Shown here piece after piece: positions 9,784-16,632 of a stretch of 20,024 bases of DNA (positions are counted from its first letter, which is position 1; every line of letters starts with the position of its first letter). Source of the stretch: CAYXXZ01 sp050175615 (GTDB taxonomy: Bacteria; Pseudomonadota; Gammaproteobacteria; Pseudomonadales; Porticoccaceae); contig JBFXIU010000040.1 of assembly GCA_050175615.1 (NCBI GenBank), positions 1 through 20,024 of the forward strand. Reading direction: 5' to 3'. A program made the position numbers and the translations under genes. The notes beneath the pieces were generated by a model, which worked only from the letters and a program-made list of their open reading frames with translations, searched no databases and was not told the origin of the DNA.

Positions 9784-11694
9784 ATGCCCCTGTTAAAGCT
9801 CGACAATGTTTCCCTTCACTACGGCCAGAAAGTCCTTCTGGATTCCGCCAGCCTCACGCTGCGCAAAGGCAACAGAATCGGTGTGCTGGGGCGCAATGGC
9901 GAAGGCAAGACCACACTGTTGAAAGTGATTGCCGGACAAATTATTGCCGACAGCGGTGAGCACTGGAAACGACCCGGCGTCAAAGTTTCCTGGCTTCCCC
10001 AGGAGTTGCCGGAGGCCAATGAAGACAGCGTCTATGACGTGGTGGCAAGCGGCCTGGATGAGGTGGGTGAATGGCTGCGTCAGTACCACGCCCTGATTAT
10101 GGGGTCAGACCCCAATCTGAAATTGCTGGAACAGATTCAGCACAAACTGGAAGCGGCCGACGGCTGGAATTTGCAGCAGCGGGTGGACACCGTACTGACA
10201 CAGCTGGAATTGCAGGCCGATGTGAAAATGAAAACCCTGTCCGGCGGTTGGCGCAGGCGTGTCGCCCTGGCAAAGGCGCTGGTGTCCGACCCGGATATTC
10301 TCCTTCTCGACGAGCCCACCAACCATCTGGATATTCCCTCTATTGAATGGCTTGAAAAACAGATCACTGAATTTCGCGGAGCCCTGCTACTGGTCACCCA
10401 CGACCGCACCTTTCTTGCTCGAGTTACCAATATGATCGTCGAGCTGGATCGCGGCAACCTCTTCCCCTGGGAGGGAGATTACACCAGCTTTCTCGCCTAC
10501 AGAGAGGAGCAATTGGCGTCTGAAGAGAGAGCCAACGCCCTTTTTGACAAGCGCCTTGCCGAAGAAGAAAAATGGATTCGTCAGGGCATCAAGGCGCGCA
10601 GAACCCGCAACGAAGGTCGAGTGCGCGCCCTCAAAGCCATGCGCGATGAACGTATGGCGCGGCGGGAACGCCAGGGCACCGCAGATTTTGCCGTTGAAAG
10701 TGCCGACCGCTCCGGCAAAATCGTTGCCGAACTCAAGCATGTCAGTCAGAGCTATGGCGGCCGCCCTATCATTAAGAACCTGACGACAACCATTATTCGC
10801 GGCGACCGCATTGGCATTGTCGGCGCCAACGGCGCCGGAAAAAGCACCCTGCTGAAAATCCTTCTCGGCCAGTTACAGCCGGAAGAGGGGGAGGTCAAGC
10901 TGGGCACAAAGCTGGAGGTGGCGTATTTCGATCAGTTGCGCCAGCAGCTGGATCCCGAACGCAACCTGCTCGACAACATCTGCGAAGGCCGGGAATTTAT
11001 TACCATCAACGGCAAGGATCGCCACGGCATCAGTTATCTCAGTGACTTTCTGTTTACGCCGGAGCGTATCCGCACACCGGTCAAGGCGCTCTCGGGTGGT
11101 GAACAGAATCGCGCCATTCTTGCCAAACTGTTCAGCAAGCCCGCCAATGTACTGGTGCTTGACGAGCCCACCAATGACCTGGATATTGAAACCCTGGAAC
11201 TGCTGGAAGAAATCCTTATCAACTTTGATGGCACCTTGCTGCTGGTGAGCCACGACCGTTCCTTTATGGACAATGTGGTCACCAGCATTCTGGTTTTTGA
11301 AGGGGATGGCGTCGTCAACGATTATGTTGGCGGCTACAGCGACTGGGTCGCAAAAGGCGGCAGGCTCTACGCTCCGGGCGATAAGCGCCAGAAAACCACA
11401 CTCCCGGAGAATTCGCCAGAATCGCAAAAAGTGTCTTCAAACACCGCAACTGTCGTGGCCAAGGCTGCGGAAAGCAAACAGAAAAAACGCAGCTACAAGG
11501 ATCAGCGGGAGCTGGACAGTCTTCCCGAGCAGATCGAAAAACTGGAAAGCGACATCACCAGGCTTGAAGGCATGATAGCCTCACCGGATTTTTACCAGCA
11601 GGACAAAACGGATATTGAAAAAGGCCTCAAAGCGTTGGCCGATGCACAGGTGGCGCTGGAGAAATGTTTTGAGCGTTGGGCGGAGCTGGAGTAA
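9784..11694 (+). CDS. uup: ABC-F family ATPase Uup
   Basis: A cytoplasmic ABC-F protein with two ATP-binding cassettes and no membrane domain. Uup family members bind DNA or ribosomes and affect precise transposon excision and translation. From the chosen ATG (636 residues, close to the E. coli length of 635): first Walker A GRNGEGKT (36-43), signature LSGGW (152-156), Walker B ILLLDEPT (172-179), switch His206. An Arg/Lys-rich linker follows at about 245-300. Second cassette: GANGAGKS (347-354), LSGGE (436-440), VLVLDEPT (456-463), His490. The last 80 residues form the charged coiled coil typical of Uup. An ATG ten codons upstream (9754) is possible, but it overlaps a TAGAAT-like -10 box (9750-9755) and the family N-terminus fits the 9784 ATG. 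Neither start has a good Shine-Dalgarno sequence. Confidence 0.93.
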   Translation: MPLLKLDNVSLHYGQKVLLDSASLTLRKGNRIGVLGRNGEGKTTLLKVIAGQIIADSGEHWKRPGVKVSWLPQELPEANEDSVYDVVASGLDEVGEWLRQYHALIMGSDPNLKLLEQIQHKLEAADGWNLQQRVDTVLTQLELQADVKMKTLSGGWRRRVALAKALVSDPDILLLDEPTNHLDIPSIEWLEKQITEFRGALLLVTHDRTFLARVTNMIVELDRGNLFPWEGDYTSFLAYREEQLASEERANALFDKRLAEEEKWIRQGIKARRTRNEGRVRALKAMRDERMARRERQGTADFAVESADRSGKIVAELKHVSQSYGGRPIIKNLTTTIIRGDRIGIVGANGAGKSTLLKILLGQLQPEEGEVKLGTKLEVAYFDQLRQQLDPERNLLDNICEGREFITINGKDRHGISYLSDFLFTPERIRTPVKALSGGEQNRAILAKLFSKPANVLVLDEPTNDLDIETLELLEEILINFDGTLLLVSHDRSFMDNVVTSILVFEGDGVVNDYVGGYSDWVAKGGRLYAPGDKRQKTTLPENSPESQKVSSNTATVVAKAAESKQKKRSYKDQRELDSLPEQIEKLESDITRLEGMIASPDFYQQDKTDIEKGLKALADAQVALEKCFERWAELE

Positions 11695-11695
11695 A

Positions 11696-12059
11696 TTAAG
11701 GAACCCCTGATTACTGTCATTCCTGCGCAGGAACGTCACCCTCGACCTGATCGGGGGCAGGAATCCCTAAGGGAGATCGACTGAACACCAGGGCATCTGT
11801 GTGCAGTAGTCTATAATGCTGTAAATAGCAGGTTCTTCAACAACATTGGCAGTCGAGGGACAGTTCTAAACATCTTCTTAGGCTCCTGTCTGGGTTATTG
11901 GGTTCCTGCCTGTGCAGGAACGACGGCTCTCATTTAAGTCTCAACGTCCTGAGTATGATTCAAACTCCTCGCTAATTCAGGTTTAAGGCAGTAGCCTCCA
12001 TTTATTCCGGACAGCACTGCGTCTACGCGGGAGTGACGAAAACAGAATTAATTAGAGTT
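11696..12059 (+). repeat. REPIN/MITE-like palindromic repeat, copy 2 (expanded or interrupted)
   Basis: The left 70 bp (11696-11765) match copy 1 at 64 of 70 positions. The right 34 bp (12026-12059) match its right end at 32 of 34. The two ends are separated by about 260 bp instead of about 33. The middle contains a further hairpin with perfect 8-bp arms (GTTCCTGC 11902-11909, GCAGGAAC 11914-11921). The element starts one base after the uup stop codon, as copy 1 does just after the adhesin. No ORF of note is seen. Confidence 0.65.
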
Positions 12060-12211
12060 ACCCTGAGCGGTTGTCAAACGCAGATTCAGTTGCTGACTTC
12101 TACGAGGAGTCGCTCGGCACTTTGGAGGGGCACAGAGCAAACACGGCTTCCTTCTGAACAATCCCTCTGAACCTTGCACAACCTGCAAGTTACGCCCGCC
12201 TTTATGACTTT
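12060..12211. other. Non-coding stretch upstream of the GntP permease
   Basis: No convincing ORF, RNA gene or further repeat copy is visible here. With the preceding element it completes a 566-bp intergenic region between uup and the permease. Confidence 0.5.
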
Positions 12212-12227
12212 TTGATAACGTTATAAA
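12212..12227. promoter_or_regulatory. Candidate LacI-family operator overlapping a -10 box
   Basis: The core ATAACGTTAT (12215-12224) is a perfect palindrome centred on CG, the usual architecture of LacI-family operators. Two outer pairs also match, with one mismatch between. It includes TATAAA (12222-12227), a plausible -10 box 33 bp before the permease start, so a bound repressor would block transcription. The -35 box is weak. The regulator is not in the window. Confidence 0.4.
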
Positions 12228-12260
12228 CTGCGCCCATCCCTATTCCAAAGACCAACCATT

Positions 12261-13592
12261 ATGCTTAGTTTGATCGGTTTGCTCGGCGGCCTGGCTCTGC
12301 TGATTTTTTTCGCCATTCGCGGCATGCATTTGCTGATTGCCGCGCCCCTGGCGGCGCTGGTGATTGCCTTGACGGGCGGTTTGCCGTTATTCGATCAGCT
12401 GGCCGCTGAGGGTCAGGCCAGTTATGTCGGCGCTTTTATGGCGGGTTTTACGGCATTTTTTAAAAGTTGGTTTTTTATGTTTCTGCTCGGCGCCATCTTT
12501 GGCAAGGCTATGGAAGAGAGTCGCGCGGCCACCAGTGTGGCGCATTGGATTATTCAGCATATCGGCTTCAAGCACGCGGCGGTGGCGGTGGTGGTTGCCT
12601 GCGCCATTCTCACCTACGGTGGCGTGAGTGTGTTTATTGTCGCCTTTTGCGTGTACTCCATGGCGGTGAGTCTATTCCGCGAGGCCAATCTGCCCAGGCG
12701 TTTTATTCCTGGCGTCATTGCCTTTGGTTCGGTGACCTTTACCATGACATCGGCGGGCTCCCCTGAAATTCAGAATTGGATACCCATTCCCTACCTCAAC
12801 ACCAGCCCTTATGCGGGCTGGGAAGTGAGCATTATCGTCGCCCTGTTTATGGCGGTGTTTGGCTACCTGTGGATGCGCCGCATGCTTCACAAAGCCGTTG
12901 CCAATGGCGAGCATTTTGTCGAAAGAAGCGACGATACTGCGGATACGGACGATGCCAGCCTTCCCAACCCGTTCATTTGCACCCTGCCGTTGCTGGCGGT
13001 GCTCGGGGTGTCGTTTTTCTTCCATGAGTCCCTGGGAACCGCCGCCCTTATCGCCGCGCTGTTTTCCGGCGTGGTGCTCACTTACCTGTTCAATTACCGC
13101 TATTTTAACAACCGTGGCCGTCCGTTCACTGAAGGCGCAACCGGCGCACTGATCGCCATCGCCAATACCTGTGCGGTGGTCGGTTTTGGTACTGTGGCCA
13201 AGGCGACGCCGGCATTTGCCGATGTCGTTCAGGTAATGACCACCATGCCCGGGGGCGGTTTGGTGGGTGCGGCCATTGCCGTGAGTGTGATTTGCGGCCT
13301 CACCGGCTCCGCCTCCGGTGGCCAGACCATTGCGCTGCCGCTGCTTGCGCCCCTGTATGTGGGGCCGGATGTTGCCCCTGAAAACCGGGTGGATCCAGAA
13401 GCTCTGCACCGGGTGGTTTCCATTGCCTCGGGAGGGCTGGATTCTCTGCCCCACAACGGTTATGTGGTAACGTTGATTCGCGCCATCTGCGGAGAATCCC
13501 ACCAGGATGCCTATGGCCCTCTTGCCAAACTTACAGTGGTGGTGCCATTTTTGGGTGTCATCCTGGCACTGGTGGCATTTGCTATCATTTAA
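12261..13592 (+). CDS. GntP-family permease, possibly for a hydroxy acid such as 3-hydroxybutyrate
   Basis: An inner-membrane proton-coupled symporter of the GntP family, 443 residues, the usual length. Hydrophobic segments fill the sequence, with a polar cytoplasmic loop at about residues 210-235 (SDDTADTDD) and the conserved C-terminal motif SGGLDSLPHN (390-399). The same motif is known from family members annotated as beta-hydroxybutyrate permeases as well as gluconate carriers, so the substrate is open. No gluconate kinase, dehydratase or hydroxybutyrate dehydrogenase gene lies nearby. The ATG has no strong Shine-Dalgarno sequence. The upstream CG-centred palindrome suggests repressor control. 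The next gene follows after 120 bp in the same direction. Confidence 0.88.
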   Translation: MLSLIGLLGGLALLIFFAIRGMHLLIAAPLAALVIALTGGLPLFDQLAAEGQASYVGAFMAGFTAFFKSWFFMFLLGAIFGKAMEESRAATSVAHWIIQHIGFKHAAVAVVVACAILTYGGVSVFIVAFCVYSMAVSLFREANLPRRFIPGVIAFGSVTFTMTSAGSPEIQNWIPIPYLNTSPYAGWEVSIIVALFMAVFGYLWMRRMLHKAVANGEHFVERSDDTADTDDASLPNPFICTLPLLAVLGVSFFFHESLGTAALIAALFSGVVLTYLFNYRYFNNRGRPFTEGATGALIAIANTCAVVGFGTVAKATPAFADVVQVMTTMPGGGLVGAAIAVSVICGLTGSASGGQTIALPLLAPLYVGPDVAPENRVDPEALHRVVSIASGGLDSLPHNGYVVTLIRAICGESHQDAYGPLAKLTVVVPFLGVILALVAFAII

Positions 13593-13712
13593 AAAGCGAT
13601 TTTAAGCCTGGAATAAAAACAAACCTTTAAGGATACTCGCGAAAAACAGCTTGCTCGCCTGGCGCGACAATACCGACAGCAAACCCTCCCCCTACAATCA
13701 GGAGTAACAGCT

Positions 13713-14629
13713 ATGGCACTGCACTTTAAAAAATCACTATTCGCTGCTTTTGTCAGTTCGATGGCTTTGACGTTTTCAGCCGCCAGCCTTGCCGAAGAGC
13801 ACGGCGATAACCCCAGGTTCAGCCGCACGCCAGTTGAGGGGGCTATAGAAATGCTCAGCGGCAAAGGCGGAAATATCGGCGTGCTCAAAGGAGAGGACGG
13901 CCTCCTCCTCATTGACGACGATTACGCCGAGATGACTCCGGCGCTGGAAACCGTGCTCAAGGAGCTGGGCGGCGCTGAGTCAGTGGTCTATCTGATCAAC
14001 ACCCACTGGCACGGGGATCATACCGGCGGCAATGAATTTCTCGGCTCCCACGCCTTTATTGTCGCCCACGACAATGTCCGCAAGCGTTTGACCGCCGAGC
14101 AGGAAGTCAAGCTGTTCAACATGAAAACCAAGCCCTATCCGCAAAAGGCGCTGCCGGAAATCACCTACAGCCAGGTGATAACCCTGCATTTTGGCGACGA
14201 GGAAGTGGAGATTGTCCATTACCCCAGTGGCCACACGGACGGCGACTCCGTCGTCTTCTTCAAGAACACCAATGTGGTGCATATGGGCGACCACTTTTTT
14301 AATGGCATTTTTCCCTTTGTTGATGTCGATAACGGCGGCAATGTGGAAAAGATGGCGGAGAACGTCAACGCCATACTGGCGCGGATTGATGACAACACCA
14401 AAGTTATCCCGGGCCACGGCGCTCTCGGCAATAAAAAGGATTTGCAGGCTTTCATGCCATGCTGGTGGGCACGATAGCCGAAGTTAAGGCCATGATGGCG
14501 GAAGGGTTGGATCTGGCGGCGATTCAGGAGCGCGGACTCAGCGATCAATGGCAGCCCTGGACAAAGGGATTTCTGAGTGCGGAGGTATGGATTGGCATTA
14601 TTCACGCCAGCCTGTCGGGGCAAAACTAA
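13713..14629 (+). pseudogene. Exported metallo-beta-lactamase-fold hydrolase with a -1 frameshift near its C-terminus
   Basis: AGGAG lies 8 bases before the ATG. Residues 1-27 form a signal peptide with a likely cut after ASLA. The zinc-binding set of the metallo-beta-lactamase superfamily is intact: HWHGDH (98-103), H174 in SGHTDG, D192 in MGDHFF and H235 in IPGHG. The reading frame meets TAG at 14475-14477 after an atypical tail. Shifting at about 14451-14454 (one missing C would turn TTCATG into TTC CAT G) gives a continuous family-like C-terminus (AFHAMLVGTIAEVKAMM...) to TAA at 14627-14629, about 305 residues in all. The lesion is a real frameshift or a single-base error. The substrate is unknown; this subfamily of periplasmic MBL proteins is mostly uncharacterised and is not evidence of beta-lactam resistance. 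Confidence 0.82.
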
Positions 14630-14630
14630 T

Positions 14631-14666
14631 TTCCCGTTCCCGTTCCCGTTCCCGTTCCCGTTCCCG
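14631..14666 (+). repeat. Hexanucleotide microsatellite (TTCCCG)6
   Basis: Six perfect tandem TTCCCG units begin one base after the TAA that ends the repaired metallo-hydrolase frame. The tract is non-coding in both neighbouring genes. Confidence 0.95.
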
Positions 14667-14728
14667 TTGTGGCGAGCCTTGCTCGCGATAGGTTTTCCAC
14701 CCATGCCTATCGCTGGCAGGGCAAGCTT
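14667..14728. repeat. REP-like palindromic element
   Basis: GCGAGC-CTT-GCTCGC (14672-14686) forms a tight hairpin. GCGATAGG (14685-14692) pairs with CCTATCGC (14706-14713), and an outer CTTGC/GCAAG pair can extend it. The TTGTGGCGAG head resembles pseudomonad REP sequences, as judged from memory. It may act as the 3' end of the upstream transcript. Confidence 0.55.
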
Positions 14729-14760
14729 TCCACAGAATTCTGCATCATCACCAGCCACTT

Positions 14761-14811
14761 TATTGATTGACCCTTCAATACAACTTATCATAATTGAATG
14801 ATCAATCAATA
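14761..14811 (+). promoter_or_regulatory. Promoter with paired operator-like palindromes
   Basis: TTGACC (14767-14772) and CATAAT (14789-14794) are spaced 16 bp and form a sigma-70-like promoter. A perfect 10-bp inverted repeat, TATTGATTGA (14761-14770) and TCAATCAATA (14802-14811), brackets it. TTGAATGATCAATCAA (14794-14809) is itself a 16-bp palindrome with one mismatched pair, a shape common among TetR-family operators. A weaker half-match lies at 14763-14778, with centres 31 bp apart. Confidence 0.5.
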
Positions 14812-14822
14812 AGGATAATTTT

Positions 14823-15587
14823 ATGCTCGCCGCTCCCTACGATCACCCCCTCAATTTGACCACTCAGGCTATTTTTACCTACGGCAGCTGGGGGTTAACC
14901 CTGGTGGTTCTGGTCATTGCCTGGCGAATGGGCATCAAAGAAAAAACCCCTTTTTATCTTTTCGCCGTCCTGGCCTCCATGGTTGCCGCCTTTGCCGAAC
15001 CCCTCTACGACGAGGGCATGATGCTGCTGTTTTATGTTCCCGGCATCTGGTCGCATTTTTCCGCCTTTGGCGTTCCCCAGCCCCTATGGACTCACAGCGG
15101 TTATGCCGTGCTCTACGGCAGCGCGGCAATCTGGATCTGCCATCAGATTTACCACGGCAAGCTCAGCCGCAATGCCGTTTATCTGTGCGCGGGCGTTGAA
15201 CTTCTGATGTCCTGCACCTTTGAAATGATCGGTATCAACGGCGGTGCCTACGGTTATTGGGGACCCCATGTGTTGCGAATTTTTGACTACCCCCTGGCGA
15301 TTGGCATTCTCGAAGCTGCCCAGGTGATCTGCTTTAGCGTTGCCGCAGCCCATCTTCGCCAGCGGGTTTCCAGCCATATAGGTCTGCTGGGGCTGTTTGT
15401 GTTGTTTCCGGCAACATTTTATATGGCCAATTTTGGCGCAGGCTCGGCGATGATCATTGCTCTGCATCTCGACCAGCCATCACCGGCGTTGGTCTATGTG
15501 GGTACAATTATTAGCATTGCTGCGGCGCTGTTGCTGATCCGCGCTGCCGCCCATTCAATCCCCTGTGCGGGTGCCCACAAACCCTGA
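14823..15587 (+). CDS. Uncharacterised multi-pass inner-membrane protein
   Basis: 254 residues with about seven hydrophobic segments and no signal peptide. The start is supported by AAGG about 9 bases upstream. Conserved-looking polar features lie near the membrane: AEPLYDEGMM (about 58-67), GVPQPLWTHSGYA (about 83-95) and EMIGINGGAYGYWGP (about 134-148). The EPL...FG.P.PL..H.GY pattern recalls membrane proteins of the AveC/carotenoid-biosynthesis-like type, but I cannot assign a family. It is preceded by a promoter with strong palindromes, so it is probably a regulated single-gene unit. It converges on the prenyltransferase gene with only 43 bp between stop codons. Function unknown. Confidence 0.8.
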   Translation: MLAAPYDHPLNLTTQAIFTYGSWGLTLVVLVIAWRMGIKEKTPFYLFAVLASMVAAFAEPLYDEGMMLLFYVPGIWSHFSAFGVPQPLWTHSGYAVLYGSAAIWICHQIYHGKLSRNAVYLCAGVELLMSCTFEMIGINGGAYGYWGPHVLRIFDYPLAIGILEAAQVICFSVAAAHLRQRVSSHIGLLGLFVLFPATFYMANFGAGSAMIIALHLDQPSPALVYVGTIISIAAALLLIRAAAHSIPCAGAHKP

Positions 15588-15595
15588 TAGTGACC

Positions 15596-15632
15596 GTGGC
15601 TCGTCAGCCTTGCTGGCGAAGCACAGCTTTTT
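15596..15632 (+). terminator. Hairpin terminator between convergent genes
   Basis: CGTCAGC (15602-15608) pairs with GCTGGCG (15612-15618) around a CTT loop, with one G-T pair. GTG/CT and AGCAC extend it through single-base bulges. TTTTT follows at 15628-15632, reaching the stop codon of the opposing gene. The loop and flanks resemble the REP-like hairpin at 14672. Confidence 0.6.
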
Positions 15633-16530
15633 AAATTACCAGCCCCACCGCCAACAGCAGCGGTGTAAGCAATGTCAACGCCACATTGGCGGCCATGCCG
15701 GGCACCAGCTTTTCGGTATAGCCGACCTCAAAGGCCAATACTTTTTTGGCCACAAACAGTGCCAAAGGCATGGTTAATAGGGCAAGCAGTGTGAGTGTTG
15801 GCAACAGGCCAAATAACACGCCGATGGCAATGCTGAGATAGCTAGCGGCCATCAGGACTATGGACGCAATGGCCGCCGCACGAATGCCCCAGGCAATGGC
15901 CAAATGGCGACGGCCTACGCGGCGATCTGCTTCAATGTCCGGGAATTGATTGACCAGCAACAGATTGCTGACCAGCAGGGTAATCGGCAATGACAGCCAC
16001 AGGGAATCAAGGCCTATAGCGCCAGTGAGTACTAACACACCAAGGTTTACCATCAGCAGGCCAAAGCCTATGCCGGGGGCAAACAGGCACAGCAGTGGAA
16101 AACGGTTCAACCAGCGGGTGTAGGCAACAATCATCGCCAGCCCCAAAAGGCCGGGAACAACAAGAGCGCTGCCAATCTGGCCGCCCAGGCGCAGCAAAAA
16201 ATAGGCGCCTATGGAAAAGGTGGTGAGCAGGGCGATAAGGGCGATATAGAGCGCCAATGGCGCAAGGCGGTTATCCGCAACCAGAGTGCCGCTGCCGCCG
16301 CTGAACGCAGTGCGTTGGGTAAAGAAGTCCAGCCCACTGCGGAAATCCTCGTATTCATTGAAGGCGTTGACGGCGATATGGCTGGCGAGGGCGGCAATAA
16401 ATACCAGCGCCGCCAGGGAAATATCGATGCCGCCGTTGTTTTTCCAGGCCAACGCGAATACAGGGGCTAGAATGGCGGGCACCAACAGCAGAAATGGCGC
16501 GCGAATAATCCCTAAAATTTTTACCACCAC
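15631..16530 (-). CDS. UbiA/MenA-like membrane prenyltransferase
   Basis: An integral-membrane prenyltransferase that would attach an isoprenoid diphosphate chain to an aromatic or other acceptor. 299 residues with about eight or nine transmembrane segments. Both Asp-rich Mg-diphosphate motifs are present: NEYEDFRSGLD (58-68), followed by a FSGGSGTL loop (76-83), and NQFPDIEADRR (194-204) followed by GRRHLAI. The motif spacing and the NxxxDxxxGxD form resemble MenA (dihydroxynaphthoate prenyltransferase) more than UbiA. No menaquinone gene is nearby, so the acceptor is left open. GTG at 16530 is chosen: AAGGAG lies 8 bases upstream and a TAA blocks the frame just beyond. It lies 102 bp downstream of ilvA on the same strand and may share its transcript. 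Confidence 0.88.
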   Translation of the reverse strand: MVVKILGIIRAPFLLLVPAILAPVFALAWKNNGGIDISLAALVFIAALASHIAVNAFNEYEDFRSGLDFFTQRTAFSGGSGTLVADNRLAPLALYIALIALLTTFSIGAYFLLRLGGQIGSALVVPGLLGLAMIVAYTRWLNRFPLLCLFAPGIGFGLLMVNLGVLVLTGAIGLDSLWLSLPITLLVSNLLLVNQFPDIEADRRVGRRHLAIAWGIRAAAIASIVLMAASYLSIAIGVLFGLLPTLTLLALLTMPLALFVAKKVLAFEVGYTEKLVPGMAANVALTLLTPLLLAVGLVI

Positions 16531-16551
16531 GGACTGGTCTCCTTAAACAAT

Positions 16552-16582
16552 CTAACGCAGAAAAACTGACAGGCCGAATTCC
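16552..16582 (-). repeat. ilvA: Imperfect duplicate of the ilvA 3' end
   Basis: On the + strand this stretch aligns with 16633-16664, the last codons and stop of ilvA. About 25 positions match with one single-base gap; the shared core is CGCAGAAAAA followed by CTG and AGGC. The two copies flank the palindrome at 16580-16617. Confidence 0.6.
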
Positions 16583-16617
16583 CCTCGTTACCACGCTCCA
16601 GCGTGGTAACGAGGGGA
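16580..16617. repeat. Perfect 16-17 bp palindrome between ilvA and the prenyltransferase gene
   Basis: CCCCTCGTTACCACGC (16581-16596) and its exact complement (16601-16616) surround a TCCA loop. One more A-T pair extends the stem. There is no T-run on either side, so it is more like a dispersed REP-type element than a classic terminator, although it could stabilise or attenuate an ilvA transcript. Confidence 0.85.
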
Positions 16618-16632
16618 TTAGGGCGCACTACA

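Noticed and set aside
11812..11817. Perfect TATAAT inside repeat copy 2 as a promoter
   Set aside because: No -35 box at a workable distance, no extended -10 and no gene starting just downstream.
13713..14629. Antibiotic-resistance beta-lactamase
   Set aside because: The metal-binding motif is shared by the whole superfamily; nothing specific to class B beta-lactamases is visible.
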